Notes under the pieces: model-generated | The model's input: the letters and a program-made list of their open reading frames with translations, nothing else | The model's database searches: none | Told to the model about the DNA's origin: nothing | In this document: in pieces, positions 43,578 to 54,444 of the stretch | Layout of the letters: each line of letters starts with the position of its first letter | Position numbering within the stretch: position 1 is the first letter of the stretch | Translations under genes and position numbers: made by a program | NCBI GenBank assembly: GCA_021292105.1 | Contig: CM037874.1 | Span: forward strand, 11,638,502-11,702,501 | Source of the DNA: Anadara kagoshimensis | Taxonomy: Eukaryota; Mollusca; Bivalvia; Arcoida; Arcidae | Direction of reading: 5' to 3' | Length of the DNA stretch: 64,000 bases

Positions 43578-44135
43578 TCCTCAAGTTCTGCTTCATATTT
43601 AGACTTATACCTGAATTATGACGCACAGGAAAGGCTACATTTGAAACTTTATGACAAACGTGATGACTTCAATTTTTCTATTGTCAACTTTCCTTTGTTA
43701 TGCAGCAATATACTTGCTTCTCCTGCTTATGGTGTATTTGTTTCCCAATTAATACGCTATGGTAGAGCTTGTTCCCACTACGAGGACTTTGAACAACGAA
43801 GTAGGCTGCTTGTAAATAAATTGTTCACTCAGGAATATTGCAAGTCTAGGTTTATCAAGGCCCTCAAAGTGTTATGGCCGTCATCACAGTATTGTTGATA
43901 AGTTTTATGTCTCTGTGTCCAGGATTGCCCTGAATATATATCTCAGAGTTCCATGTTCCTTTCACACAATTTTGATTACACACGTTGCGGGTGTAGCTAG
44001 CTAAACAAGGGGTGCTTACCCCTTTACGGAGCACCCGGCCTCACTTCCCTGGTGGAAGTTTACGTGTCTTATCTAACTTGTAAGTTCCAAAGTTACTTTG
44101 CTTCTGGATTGTGATTCGGACATGGATTAGTATGT
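43578..44135 (+). mobile_element. retroelement 3' end with C-terminal polymerase remnant
   Basis: The best copy of the recurrent family. An open segment at 43578-43898 encodes SSSASYLDLYLNYD, LYDKRDDFNFSIVNFP and SPAYGVFVSQLIRYGRACSHYEDF. I recall this motif set from the C-terminal region of reverse-transcriptase polyproteins in animal retroelements; the exact clade is not certain. It is followed by the non-coding 3' end with TGGCCGTCATCACAGTATTG and CGGAGCACCCGGCCTCACTT. No upstream RT core is present, so the copy is 5'-truncated. Confidence 0.7.
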
Positions 44136-46593
44136 TTGGTTTTTATTATTCCTATCGATAGGTTTGATAATACATGTACAAGACTTTTTCCTTTCATATG
44201 ATGGCTGTTTACAAATTGGGATTATAGACTATAGACGTCTATTTTTTTCCGCTCATTTGATAAGCTTGCGTCCAACCTATTATAATTCACCAGCCTTTTC
44301 AAGACATTACTATCTTCTAAGTATGAGTTGGTTTATAAGAAACAGTCACACAACAGAATTACTTTGATTGTTCCTTGAATGGAAATTTACAGCGGAATTA
44401 AAGGATTTTAATTTTATCGAAACTTCACCAGATTTTAGTGAAGTGGCAGAAATTTCATCTTTAACAGTGCGCTCAGGACAATTTTCAGAGATATTTTTTT
44501 AACGTGCCATGTCTGCCGTTGGTTTTAAGGTCTCTTCCGAAGAACAAAAGACTTTCATTTCTAAGTGTTTGGAGATGATATAGTATTTGTATAATTTTTG
44601 CCTATAGTTGTGTTTCAAAAAACAATTTTCAAAAATTTTTCTCAATTTATCAAAAATTGTCCTGCTTATATTCCCATTCTCGTAGGTTTAAGGGGCCTCG
44701 ATGACCGCAGAAATACGGATAGCAGTGTCTCACACTTTCTACTTGGATTAGATCGTAATATGAAAACTTTCGCTTACGGTCAGCGGTTTACTATGGGTAC
44801 TCAGTTTTCCCAACTAACCCTAATTTAAGCGCATCGATGTATTAAAAAACAAACTTATCAATCCATGTTAAAATCGCAATCCCAAACCAAATTAAAAAAA
44901 AATAAACTGACAATTTAAGATTAACACATGTGTTACTTTGTGACTAACAATATTAACTTGAAAAATATATTCCTTTTACTAAAAAGTCAATGAGGAAATA
45001 ACCCACTGGTTTATAGAAATAGAAAAATGAACACAAGAGATCATTTTCATGATTATATGATTTGTAATGGATAGATGGATCCGCTTTATTTATAACTGCG
45101 ACTGTGGTACATGAAACATTTTACTATATCCTTACTTATTTCCCAGGCAACCTCTCGTGTGTTTGAAGATCATCTGTTACCGAGTTGTTATCACAGTATT
45201 GTTGATAAGTATGATGTCTCTGTGTCCAGGATTGTCACATAGTTCCATGTTCCTTTCACTCAATTTTGATTACACACGTGACGGCGGGTGTAGTTAGCTT
45301 CAAAGGAGGTGCTTTCCCTTCCAGAGCACTTGGTCTCACTTGCCATGCAAAAATGCATGTGTTAAACCTAGTTTTTTTTACTAAAAATATCATTGGGTCA
45401 ATAATTTATTTATAGGCAGTTTGGTACATTGTGCAAAGTTCCGGTAATGGGAACAAGTTCTAACATAGCGTATTAAATGTGACACACCATAAGTAGAAGA
45501 TGCAGGTATAATGCTGGATAGAAAAGAAAAGTTGGCAATAGAAAAATTGAAGTCATCACGTCAGTCATACAGCTTTAAATGTAGTCTTTCGTTGTCGGCA
45601 TAATTAAGTTATAACTTCAAATATAAAGCAAGATTTTAAGGATCAGTCGTTTTTTTATTTCAAACTTGCTGGGATAGATGACATTCACATAGTCTCTTAA
45701 TTTAAAAGATAATAAAGAGATAGAACATTATTCTAATGTGAATGATTTTGCGACAGTTTTATTAACTAATCAATTATTTATTCAGGTAAAAGCGATGTTT
45801 GAATTGGTTTGAGATATTATGAGGGTAAATGGCGCTGGGATAATTGGGGCAAAAATGAACAACACCATTTGGATCGTTTTGCCTTTTATCAAGAATACAT
45901 TGGTGCTTTTAGATGAGGTGCGTTACCTGAATCAATATTATTTCGTGCTATACCGTTTTATTGCGAAAAAGAACTACAAGTCGTATTTTACAGCATTCAC
46001 ACAGGTCTTCAAAAGTCATGGAATTTAATCTTGCGTATAAAAATTTTTTTTTGAAGAGTTATGGGATTTCACTTATTTTCTTGAAAAGTAATTGAAACGA
46101 AGTTTTTGCCTTCAAAAGTCATGGTGATTTGTTAAATACCACAGAAAACTAATTAAATATGGGACAAACGTTCAATTCTATGGTTTTGTCTGTTTTACAG
46201 TCTGTGGTTAGTAACTCGAAACTCTCTTAACGGTCCCTAAATCCGAAACTCGTAGCATAACGTCGGATAACTTGAAACAGTCATACGTAAGGTAGTCACC
46301 ATTACGGGTTATTGACTTTACAACAGCGGTATAACCCTCTTAAAATATACATAGCGAAACGTTACACATTTCGAGATTTTCAAATAAATTAATTACATGC
46401 GAGTATTTTCTAGTTAATTTGTCCTTTAGGCAACTTTAATTAATTTTTTTATCATGTTGATAAATACTTAAAAAGTAAATATTTTTTTAAAGTTTTTTTT
46501 ATATCGCCATGATTTGTTTCAAATTATCAATGATATTGCTATATTACCATTTCAAATTATAAATGATATTGCTATATTACCATTGCCATATTG

Positions 46594-46633
<40 letters not shown>

Positions 46634-46890
46634 CTGAGATTTTGTGTTTTGTAATCTTTATAGAAAATGAAAATAATATTAGGATTTATATGTGCAGTAT
46701 TTCATACTTCAAGATTGCAAATGTTGGTAATCCCTTCTCTGTGGATATCAGTGCATCTGCAATTTTGCAGAATTTACCCGTTTAAAGTTGAATACTGCTA
46801 TTTCAGTGTCTTGGTTCAAAATTATCTTATGCCTATGTGTATTTCCCATATATTTGACAAAGTTACTTGTGTATGACATAGAATCATTAA
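44136..46890. other. repeat-rich intergenic DNA
   Basis: Contains a SINE fragment (44425-44590, minus), retroelement 3' pieces (about 44840-44945 minus and 45165-45375 plus), and a (GA)n microsatellite at 46599-46631. The small open frames here have no family resemblance, splice context or conserved motif that I can see. Confidence 0.5.
46599..46631. repeat. (GA)n microsatellite
   Basis: About 16 GA dinucleotides, just upstream of the tandem duplication. Confidence 0.95.
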
Positions 46891-47009
46891 ATTTATAGAT
46901 TTTAAGTTTCAATCGCGTGGATTTCGTGTAAACTATAGATCGGCTCTCTTAAAAAATGACCTAAGCTCCATAATTTATTTAACATTGTAAAATGATTTTT
47001 TGACGAATT

Positions 47010-48172
47010 GTTACAACAAAGAATGATTCCCAAAACGCCGAGCTATCCGCCTATAGGAATATATACGCAAGAAACTAGGTTACACCCTTTTCAGGCCTCT
47101 ATTCCCGTCACTACTTCGAGGCCAAGTACAAATAAATCTCTGTGTAAATATATACGGTGCATATGAATAACATCTTTCCTTTTTTATAAAGACGTGTGTG
47201 GAAGCTGACTTTACTGGTTGGTTAGTTGTCTATATAATTTAAATGTTTGTTATTCTGCACCAAAGTGTAGTGCTACTGTCAGAAATTGTCATTACTTTCC
47301 TAGCACAAAAACAAAAACTCAGGTGTCACAATGACTTGTTTTGTATGCGTATTGTTTCATTGCAGAATACTTCGATGTATAATAGTCATTATCAGAAAAG
47401 GTCATTTGTTTACTAGTACGAGTTCAACGTACACAAAACACACGGGAAATGACAAGTGGCCTTAAACTTGATTGTAATGTCGTTTATAAAACAAATATGC
47501 ATGCATGTCTTTCTTTCTATTATGTTATTTGTGGCAGAAATAAATAATATCGCATTTAAATTCTAACACAAAAGAAGATAAAAAAAAGAAATAAAGCCGT
47601 AAAATATACATTTTATTAAAACAAAATAAGTTGAAAAATAAAATTGTACCTTTGGGATTCGAACCAACAACGTAAGACTTACTGGTACCTACGTATACCC
47701 ACTACACCACGCAGGTAATTGTTGACAATAAGGGTTAATTAATATTAAGTGCAAGTATAGCACGGTATATTAAGAGGTTATATTGGGGTAATTCTCTAAA
47801 CACTGATTTTTACAAAATTCAGTGTCAGCGCATATCTCTCCATTAACCATACTTTGCATATCTAACAGTTAAGTAATATAGTTTTTATATTCAAAATATC
47901 TTTAATGGAGAGGCATGCGCTCTATATGTATTAATTAAAAAACGTGTTGATTTTCACTGACTTGTTACATGTTTGTATAGAGTTATATGGAGACAAACCT
48001 GATGGATTACATGTGTTAAACATATAATGCAAAATTTTACTGAGATTTTTACCATATAAACTTTTACATAATGATAGAAGCTTTAGGTTTTTTCACTATC
48101 AATGTGTATTCAACATACTTTTTAATTTTGAATCCTATAGGCGGATAGCTCGGCATTATGGGTATCATCCTT
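47010..48172. mobile_element. non-autonomous inverted-repeat element present only in unit A
   Basis: Ends are inverted repeats of about 34 bases: GATTCCCAAAACGCCGAGCT at 47025 and the complement-type AGCTCGGCATTATGGGTATC at 48155. They share CCGAGCTATCCGCCTATAGG. No transposase is visible. Unit B (56540-56620) reads across the site without it, so this is a true insertion with an empty-site allele in cis. It contains a tRNA-like segment. Confidence 0.7.
47641..47708 (-). other. tRNA-like sequence inside the inverted-repeat element
   Basis: The minus strand reads GTGGTGTAGTGGGTATACG (A-box-like) and, about 30 bases later, GGTTCGAATCCCAAAGG (B-box-like). The 5' and 3' sides do not form a convincing seven-base acceptor stem, so I call it a tRNA-derived relic, not a functional tRNA gene. 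Confidence 0.5.
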
Positions 48173-48304
48173 TCCATTTTGAAAATTGTCATTTGAAATA
48201 TGATACGTAAATTGTTATTTAGAATGATTATTTAATCAAGGTATGATATAGAAAAAAATTAAAAACAAAACCCAAGGAAATGTCTCAATGTAATTAAGCA
48301 TTCC

Positions 48305-48535
48305 AGTCAAAAATATTTCATTTCTATCGAGACGTCACCAGCTGTATGCGAAGGTGCAGAAATTTTTCCTGTACGTTGCACTGATGGCAATTTAATTACA
48401 GCAGGGTTCTTTGTCGCGCCAAGCTTACCAAGACACGAGACCTCGTTTATTTTAAGTTCCCATCCGAAAGAACCGTGGCTTTCATTTCGTAATGCCGAGT
48501 GCTTGGCAAAAGAAGTCACTACCCACTTTTAAGTC
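48305..48535 (-). mobile_element. SINE of the CTCGATATAAGT family, unit A only
   Basis: The minus strand carries CAGCTGGTGACGTCTCGATA near its end and the body segments AATGAAAGCCACGG and GGAACTTAAAATAAACGAGG. Unit B lacks it at the matching place (near 56700). Confidence 0.6.
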
Positions 48536-48746
48536 TTAGGTTTCGAGTTACCCGTATAAATCCTGATGATTGTCGTATTGTCTACATACGAATCATGTTT
48601 AAGATTGCTTCAAGTTACCCACCCCTGGTTAATAATTTTCAATTGACAGAACATTCTTGGTCGATTGTATCTAATGTGAAAAATCAAAAGCGATGCAATC
48701 TTATCAGGATAATTATATCATTTTGCATGATCAGTTATAAATGTTG

Positions 48747-48919
48747 TACAGTCCAACCTGCCTTGAAGGCCACCTCTATATAAGGGCCACCTGCTTATAA
48801 AGGCCAGTAAAATTGTGCCCAAATCCTTTTTACTCGTATTATTTGAGCCTGTATATAAAACCACCTGCCCATAAAGGCCACTTTTACTTGTTCCCTTGGG
48901 TGACCTTTATAGACAGGTA
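48747..48919. mobile_element. MITE, TACAGTCCAACCTGTC family (unit A only)
   Basis: Left TACAGTCCAACCTGCCTTGA, right GGTGACCTTTATAGACAGGT. The corresponding part of unit B lacks it. Confidence 0.7.
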
Positions 48920-49236
48920 TTATAATTCTTCATCAGTAATGCTCGAAACAAAATTGCAGAAATCCATATATATATTCAGATTTTGAAATGAGAAACAAAG
49001 ATGTACAAAAATATATTTTACAAAATACTATAGTGTATGTATTAGGTTGATAACCGTATGTGAATATTCAAAACTGGAGGTCAAGCGAACAGGTCAATGT
49101 TGTTCGTCTGTATAAATAATGCAAATCTCTATGGTATTGAGTGGATTATCGTATGTGGATATTCCGAATGGAAAGTCAAGCGAACAGGTCAATGTTGTTT
49201 GTATCTATGATAACGATCAAATAAATCTTGCACACA

Positions 49237-50950
49237 TCAACCGAAGATTCCAATAGGTCCATCACATGGTTTCGTTGGATCACTCCGTAAAACGGCCTTT
49301 GGGGAGCACCCGTCATATAATACCATACATGTATCTGGAACAGTCATTCTTCCACCAGTACTGCAAATGAAAAAAATACCTCAATATATACAGACAAACC
49401 CGTCTATAAAGGTCACTCAAACGAACAAGTAAAAGTGACCTTTATGGGCAGGTGGTCTTTATAAACAGGTTCAAAAAATATGAGTAAAAAACAATTGGGA
49501 TACAATTCTACTGGCCTTTATAAGCAGGTGGCCCTTATATAGAGGTGACTTTAAAGCAGGTTGAACTGTATATCGATTGTTACCAAAGCCTCTAACTTAA
49601 ATTGTTTAAAATTGAACAAAACTTCGCAACACTACAGCCATATCATATATATATACAGTTGACTCTCGTTATCTCGAACTCGACGGGGAAATGCAAAAAG
49701 TTCGACTTATCCGGAGTTCGAGATAACCGATGTTAAAAACGGCAATAAAAGGGAAGTAACTCGTACACGCCTACCGGAAGTCGCTTCCGGTTTTATCTTG
49801 TCAAACTCTATATTGCCGTTTTCTCATTTATCGTATGTATTTAAACACGATATATAAAACTGCATTATTATAAGATTTTCTTTAATTACTTAAATCTGTC
49901 AATAACCGATTGCGCTATTGTTATTAGCCGACAAATAGTGGAATCCGCTTTGGTCTCCATACCAGTTTCGCTTTGTGTACTTTAATCACCCCAAGCTTCC
50001 GGTTGTATTGAGTAATGTTCTCATCACGCTTTTCGGCAGCCATGTTCAGCTTGGCAGTAATTATAACACCTGTTAATCTCCTTGAAGGTTTAATTGCTTA
50101 TGCAAGGGATAATAATTAAGGGCTTAAGGAAATTGGGAGGTCAGTGAAATGTTGTCATTTTAAAATCAACACGAGGCCGACAGTCAAATATTTTATTAAT
50201 GTCGGAATGTGTTTTTTCTACCAAAAAATTTGTAGGCGTTGACAAATTTGATTTTCCAAAATTTTGTGTTCGAGTTAACAAATTTAATTTTCCTAAATTT
50301 TTTGTTCGAGTTAAGAAATTTAATTTTCCTAAATTTTTTGTTCGAGTTAACGAGTGTAATTTTCCTAGCATTTTCATTCAAGGGGACGAAAATATTGTTC
50401 GACATATCCGATAATTCGAGATATCCGAGTTCGAGATAACCGGAGTGATTTTGGTTTAATAAAGAACAACTCTGTTCGGACTTTTTAAAAAAGTTCGAGA
50501 TATCCGGTAGTTCGAGATATCCGAGTTCGAGATAACGAGATTCAACTAAATAAATAAATAATACATACTAAATACTGAAGAAAGGAAATTATCATATTTA
50601 AGGATTTGGGTTTGTTTTTCAATCATTCATCAATGTATGAACTGTTAAACAAGCTGGGGTAAATCATATACACCACAAAGTGATAACACATTCATTGTAT
50701 GAATATATAACAATCATTCTATACTGAAGAAATGAAATTATTATATTTAAGGATTGACCTTCGTTTATTTAATAGTTTCATCAATGTATGAACCGTTAAA
50801 GCAGGCTGAGACAAGTCACATACATCGCGAAGTGGTGTATCGTTGATACGTTTGATAAGAATAATTTGATTCCATATACTTTTACCCAGTGGCGGATTTA
50901 AGGGGGGGGTTGCGGGGGTTGCAACCCCTCCTTTGAAAAAAATTAAAAAT

Positions 50951-50983
<33 letters not shown>

Positions 50984-53900
50984 CTATTGACTGATTTGAC
51001 CCCATATGTTAATATAACAACCCATTTCTGTATACTAAGTACGTGTTGTTCTGGCTCTGACTTAGACCCCTCGTCTCTGGAAGCTCGCGCCTTCGGCGCT
51101 CGCACCTAGCATTGATATAATTTTCAACCCCCACTTTCAAACATTCCTGGATCCGCCCCTGCTTTTACCTCAGTTAGTATAAAAGACGACAAAAAATTGA
51201 AATCTCAGAAATATGTACTTGGCAATATCGAATAGAGTAACAGCACAAAACAAAAAGAAATAGAAACAAGCAAGTCATAACCAAAACTTGGACCTTATAA
51301 ATCGTGTCTAGAAGAAAGGAAGCATGCAGCTCAAAATAGCAAGATATAGAAACGAACAAAGAAGTTAAAACTTAACCGGGACCATATAAATCTTGCCTAG
51401 AAGAAAGGAATTCTTTATGTTTGAAATATCGAATTGAGAAGCAGCATGAAACAACAAGATATAAAAACAAGCAAAGAAAATGATACCAAACTGAAACCAC
51501 ATTAATCTTGCCTAGAGGAACGAAAGGAATTCTTTATGTTGGAAATATCGAATCGCGGTGCAACACTACACAACAAGAAATAGAAACAAGCAAAGAAGTG
51601 AAAACCAAACTGGAACCACCACAGCAATCTTGCCTAAAAATAGGACATTTTTAATGTTGGAAATATCGAATCGAGAAGCAGCATGAAAAATTAAGTAATA
51701 TAATTAAGCAAAGAAGTGAAAACCAAACTCCGACCACATAAATCATGCCTTGAAGAAAATAATTCTTAATGTTAGAAATATCGAATCGAGATGCAGCACA
51801 AAACAACAAGATATGGAAACAAACAAAGGACTTGATACCAAACTTGGACAATAAAAATCTTGCATAAAAAAGGAATTCTTAATGTTGGAAACATAGAATC
51901 GAGAATCAGCACAAAACAACGAGATAAAGAAACAAGCAAAGAAGTGAAAACCAAACTGGGACTACATAAATCTTGCCTTGAAGAATGAAAGAAATTTTGA
52001 AAGTCGAGAAGCAGAACGAAACAACCAGACATAGAGGCAAGCTAAGAAGTTAATACCAAACTGGGACCACATAAGTTTTTTCTATAAGATAGGAATTCTT
52101 AATGTTGTAAATATATTATCGAGAAGCAACACGAAACAGCAAGATATAGAAGCAAGTAAAGAAGTGGAAAACAAAACTGGGACTACATCAATCTTGCCTA
52201 GCAATAAAGAATGTTTAATGTTGGAAATATCGAATCGAGAAGCAGCACAAAACAACAAGATATAGAAACAAACAAAGAAGTTAAAACTAAACTATTACCT
52301 AGAGGAAAAGAATTATTTATGTTTGAAATATCGAATTTAGAAGCAGCATGAAACAACAAGATGTAGAAACAAGCAAAGAAGTTGAAAACCAAACTGGAAC
52401 CACATTGACTTTGCCTGTTAGAAAGAAAGGCATTCTTTTTGTTGGAAATATCGAATTGAGATGCAGCACAAAACAACAAGATAAAGAAACAAACAAAGAC
52501 ATTGATACCAAACTAGGACAATATAAATCTTGCATAGAAAAGGAATTCTTAATTTTGGAAACATAGACATATAATCGAGAATCAGCACAAGACAACAAGA
52601 TAAAGAAACAAGCAAAGAAGTGAAAACAAAACTACATAAATCTTGTCTATAAGATAGGAATTCTTATTGTTGGAAATATCGAATCTAGAAGCAGAACGAA
52701 ACAACAAGATGTATAAACAAGCAAAGAAGTAAATAATAACCTGGGACCATATAAATCTTACCTAGAATATAGGAATTCTTAATGTTGGAAATATCGAATC
52801 GATCGAGAAGCAGCATAGAAACATCAAGTAATAGAACCATCAAAGAAGTAAAATTCAAACTGGGACCACATTAACCATGCTTAGAATAAAAGATAATCTT
52901 TATGATGTAAAACCAACTACTATTAGTGAAGTTATATTATAATCTTAACATACCAAATACCCTTACCTACAGCAAGCCATTCCTCCATACATATCGCAAT
53001 TGCAATCTATACATCCAATCCGTAATTTCGAATTAAGTGGTATGAAATGACCCTCAAAATGACATCCCCGAAGTCCTATGAATAATATCATGAATTTATA
53101 ATTATGCATTTTAAGTAATAAAGTCAAATTCTGAAAATACAAAAGCAAGAAAAATTTCATATTTTACGATAATCAAACAGTTACCGTAAATCGGGATTTT
53201 TTTGCTGTGGTTTTATTTTTGGCGATTTTGCGGATGAAAAAATTCGCAATTTTTAAGATTTTTAATACAAATTAAAGTTTAATTATCAATTAACATCAGC
53301 TTGGATGACACTTTACTACCAGCCGACTATGTTTACTCAACCGACACAGGAAGTATACATGTACTCGGACCATACAGAATGTATTTATAAACTGAATTCT
53401 GATTGGCTGAGATTGTCGTCTTCACCCAGATCGATGTGTTGGATGTTATAATCAGTAATAAACCATTTTAACGGTTTCAGTAAATTTGTATTAAAAATCT
53501 TAAATCCGCAAAAATTAAACACGCAAAAAATAACATACGCATTTTTTAAAAAATCCGCAAAATTTGCACCACGCAAAAATAACCCGATTTACGGTATATT
53601 TTCTGTTGATTTCACAGAATCCCTTGTTTCGAACCCGGAATGCCTCAAAAAGACATCCTCGAATTCCTATAATGCATTTAAGTAATGAAGTCATATTCTG
53701 AAAAAATAAAAGCAAGGGATTTCCTATGCATGCATTTTACTATCAAACTATGTATTTCTTGTTAATTTCACAAAAATTGCTGCTACGAATGTTGGCTGTC
53801 ATGGATTTAAACCTCGACGGGGGTCTGACAAAGTCTTGAAAATAGGCAGTGACTGTTCTTTCGTCTAGCACTTGGAATTCAGAAATGAAAGTCACGGGGT

Positions 53901-54354
53901 CTTTCGACAGAGACCTTAAAACAGATACTACTTGTCACGACATGAGTGGCACGTTAAAGAATCTTCCCCGCACATTGTCCTGGTAAAAGTAAAAATATAT
54001 ACCACTTCACTAATAGCTGGTGACATCTCGATATAAATGAAATATTTTTGACAGGGTGGTAAAACCTATTCAATCAATCAATCAATCAATCAATTAATCA
54101 ATAACAAAACTCTGTTTGACTAGACAAAATTCATCTCCTATCTTTCTGCAGTTAAATATAATTTAAGTGATATGTCAGTCGTTGATAGTGACATTTAACC
54201 ACTACGTATTATCATTCACATTCATATAAACTTCACTTTAATAATGGTTACCGAAGACTGGGTTAAAACTGGAACAGAAACCATCACAATGTGTTAACAT
54301 CAGTTGTAGTAACAAGAACACAATCTGTTTTCCCATCAATGTCTGGCGTTTCAT
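49237..54354 (-). CDS. beta-microseminoprotein-like secreted ten-cysteine protein, copy A
   Basis: Three minus-strand exons: 54354-54252, 53075-52967, 49360-49237. Borders are GT/AG with phases 1 and 2. The spliced frame is open for 111 codons plus TGA. The start at 54354 (or Met7 at 54336) opens a signal peptide, QIVFLLLQLMLTHCDG. The mature part has ten cysteines at about 27, 39, 56, 59, 61, 69, 70, 82, 89 and 103. The Cys-x2-Cys-x-Cys-x7-Cys-Cys core, then x11, x6 and x13 spacings and a DPxKPC end, match the PSP94/MSMB family (x2, x1, x6, CC, then x13, x8, x13). Exon boundaries fall at family-like places. MSMB relatives are small secreted proteins that bind other secreted proteins; the function here is unknown. 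Intron 2 (3.6 kb) holds the minisatellite and two transposons. A further 5' non-coding exon is possible. Confidence 0.82.
49389..49570. mobile_element. MITE, TACAGTCCAACCTGTC family (shared by both units)
   Basis: Ends TACAGACAAACCCGTCTATA and AAAGCAGGTTGAACTGTA. The same insertion is at 57093-57274 in unit B, so it predates the duplication. It lies just upstream of the acceptor of microseminoprotein exon 3. Confidence 0.75.
49656..50548. mobile_element. pogo/Tigger-like non-autonomous element, unit A only
   Basis: Terminal inverted repeats CAGTTGACTCTCGTTATCTC (left) and GAGATAACGAGATTCAACT (right) have the form typical of pogo/Tigger DNA transposons. The inner ends repeat GTTCGAGATATCCG. 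The interior has no transposase frame but holds a local tandem repeat. Unit B reads across the site (near 57357) without it. It lies in intron 2 of the copy A microseminoprotein gene. Confidence 0.75.
50220..50395. repeat. tandem repeat of about 36 bp inside the pogo-like element
   Basis: Three to four copies of GTTCGAGTTAACAAATTTAA followed by TTTTCCTAAATTTTTT. The repeat makes overlapping open frames on both strands that are not genes. Confidence 0.8.
50887..51161. mobile_element. hAT-type MITE with 8-bp target duplication, unit A only
   Basis: Ends CAGTGGCGGATTTAAGG and CCTGGATCCGCCCCTG are inverted repeats of the CAGNGGCGGATCC type seen in hAT elements. A perfect 8-base direct repeat, CTTTTACC, flanks it at 50879-50886 and 51162-51169; eight bases is the hAT hallmark. 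The interior holds a (GA)n run (50956-50983). It lies in intron 2 of the copy A microseminoprotein gene. Confidence 0.85.
51215..52915 (-). repeat. minisatellite, unit about 116 bp, unit A
   Basis: About 14-15 imperfect copies of a unit containing AATGTTGGAAATATCGAATC, GAGAAGCAGCACAAAACAAC, AAGATATAGAAACAAGCAAA and CCAAACTGGGACCACATAAA. Spacing between successive GGAAATATCGAATC motifs is about 115-116 bases, so the frame shifts from unit to unit. The open minus-strand frames across it (Cys/Phe/Leu-rich) are by-products. It fills about half of microseminoprotein intron 2. Confidence 0.85.
53182..53596. mobile_element. MITE with TACCGTAAATCGGG ends, unit A
   Basis: Inverted ends TACCGTAAATCGGGATTTTT and AAAATAACCCGATTTACGGTA. 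Inner GCGGATGAAAA and TTTTCCGC-type motifs also mirror each other. It separates microseminoprotein exon 2 from its decayed copy. Confidence 0.75.
53610..53666 (-). pseudogene. decayed extra copy of microseminoprotein exon 2
   Basis: The minus strand after an acceptor (GCATTATAG) reads IRGCLFEAFRVRNKGFC, which resembles the start of exon 2 (LRGCHFEGHF) but is shortened and lacks the CxxCxC core. The flanks also match exon 2 flanks (GTAATGAAGTCATATTCTGA versus GTAATAAAGTCAAATTCTGA), so exon and intron edge were duplicated together. The same relic occurs in unit B near 61438-61494. Inference: an old internal duplication, not used. Confidence 0.5.
53790..54097 (+). mobile_element. SINE of the CTCGATATAAGT family with (AATC)n tail, unit A
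   Basis: Body from GGATTTAAACCTCGACGGGG through AAAGAATCTTCCCCGCACAT to GGTGACATCTCGATATAAAT, then (AATC) repeats at 54071-54097. It lies in microseminoprotein intron 1, just past exon 1. The unit B counterpart is at about 61620-61920. Confidence 0.75.
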
Positions 54355-54444
54355 CGTTTTCTTGTTTTACTACAATTCCTTGTACCAGTGCTTTTTACAA
54401 AACTTCTATACAAAAAGGTTAACAAAAATACATTAAATGTGTAA

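Noticed and set aside
45819-46028. 69-codon open frame MRVNGAGIIGAK...
   Set aside because: No homology recognised, no signal peptide, no splice partners; kept out of the gene list.
47641-47708. Possible tRNA gene
   Set aside because: Box motifs only; the ends do not pair into an acceptor stem and it lies inside a transposable element.
50196-50439. Open frames on both strands with repeated KFNFPKF-like peptides
   Set aside because: Produced by a 36-base tandem repeat inside a pogo-like element, with no start context or homology.
51651-52615. Several overlapping Cys/Phe/Leu-rich minus-strand open frames (also 59483-60449)
   Set aside because: They follow a roughly 116-base tandem repeat whose period is not a multiple of three, so the apparent protein changes frame from unit to unit.
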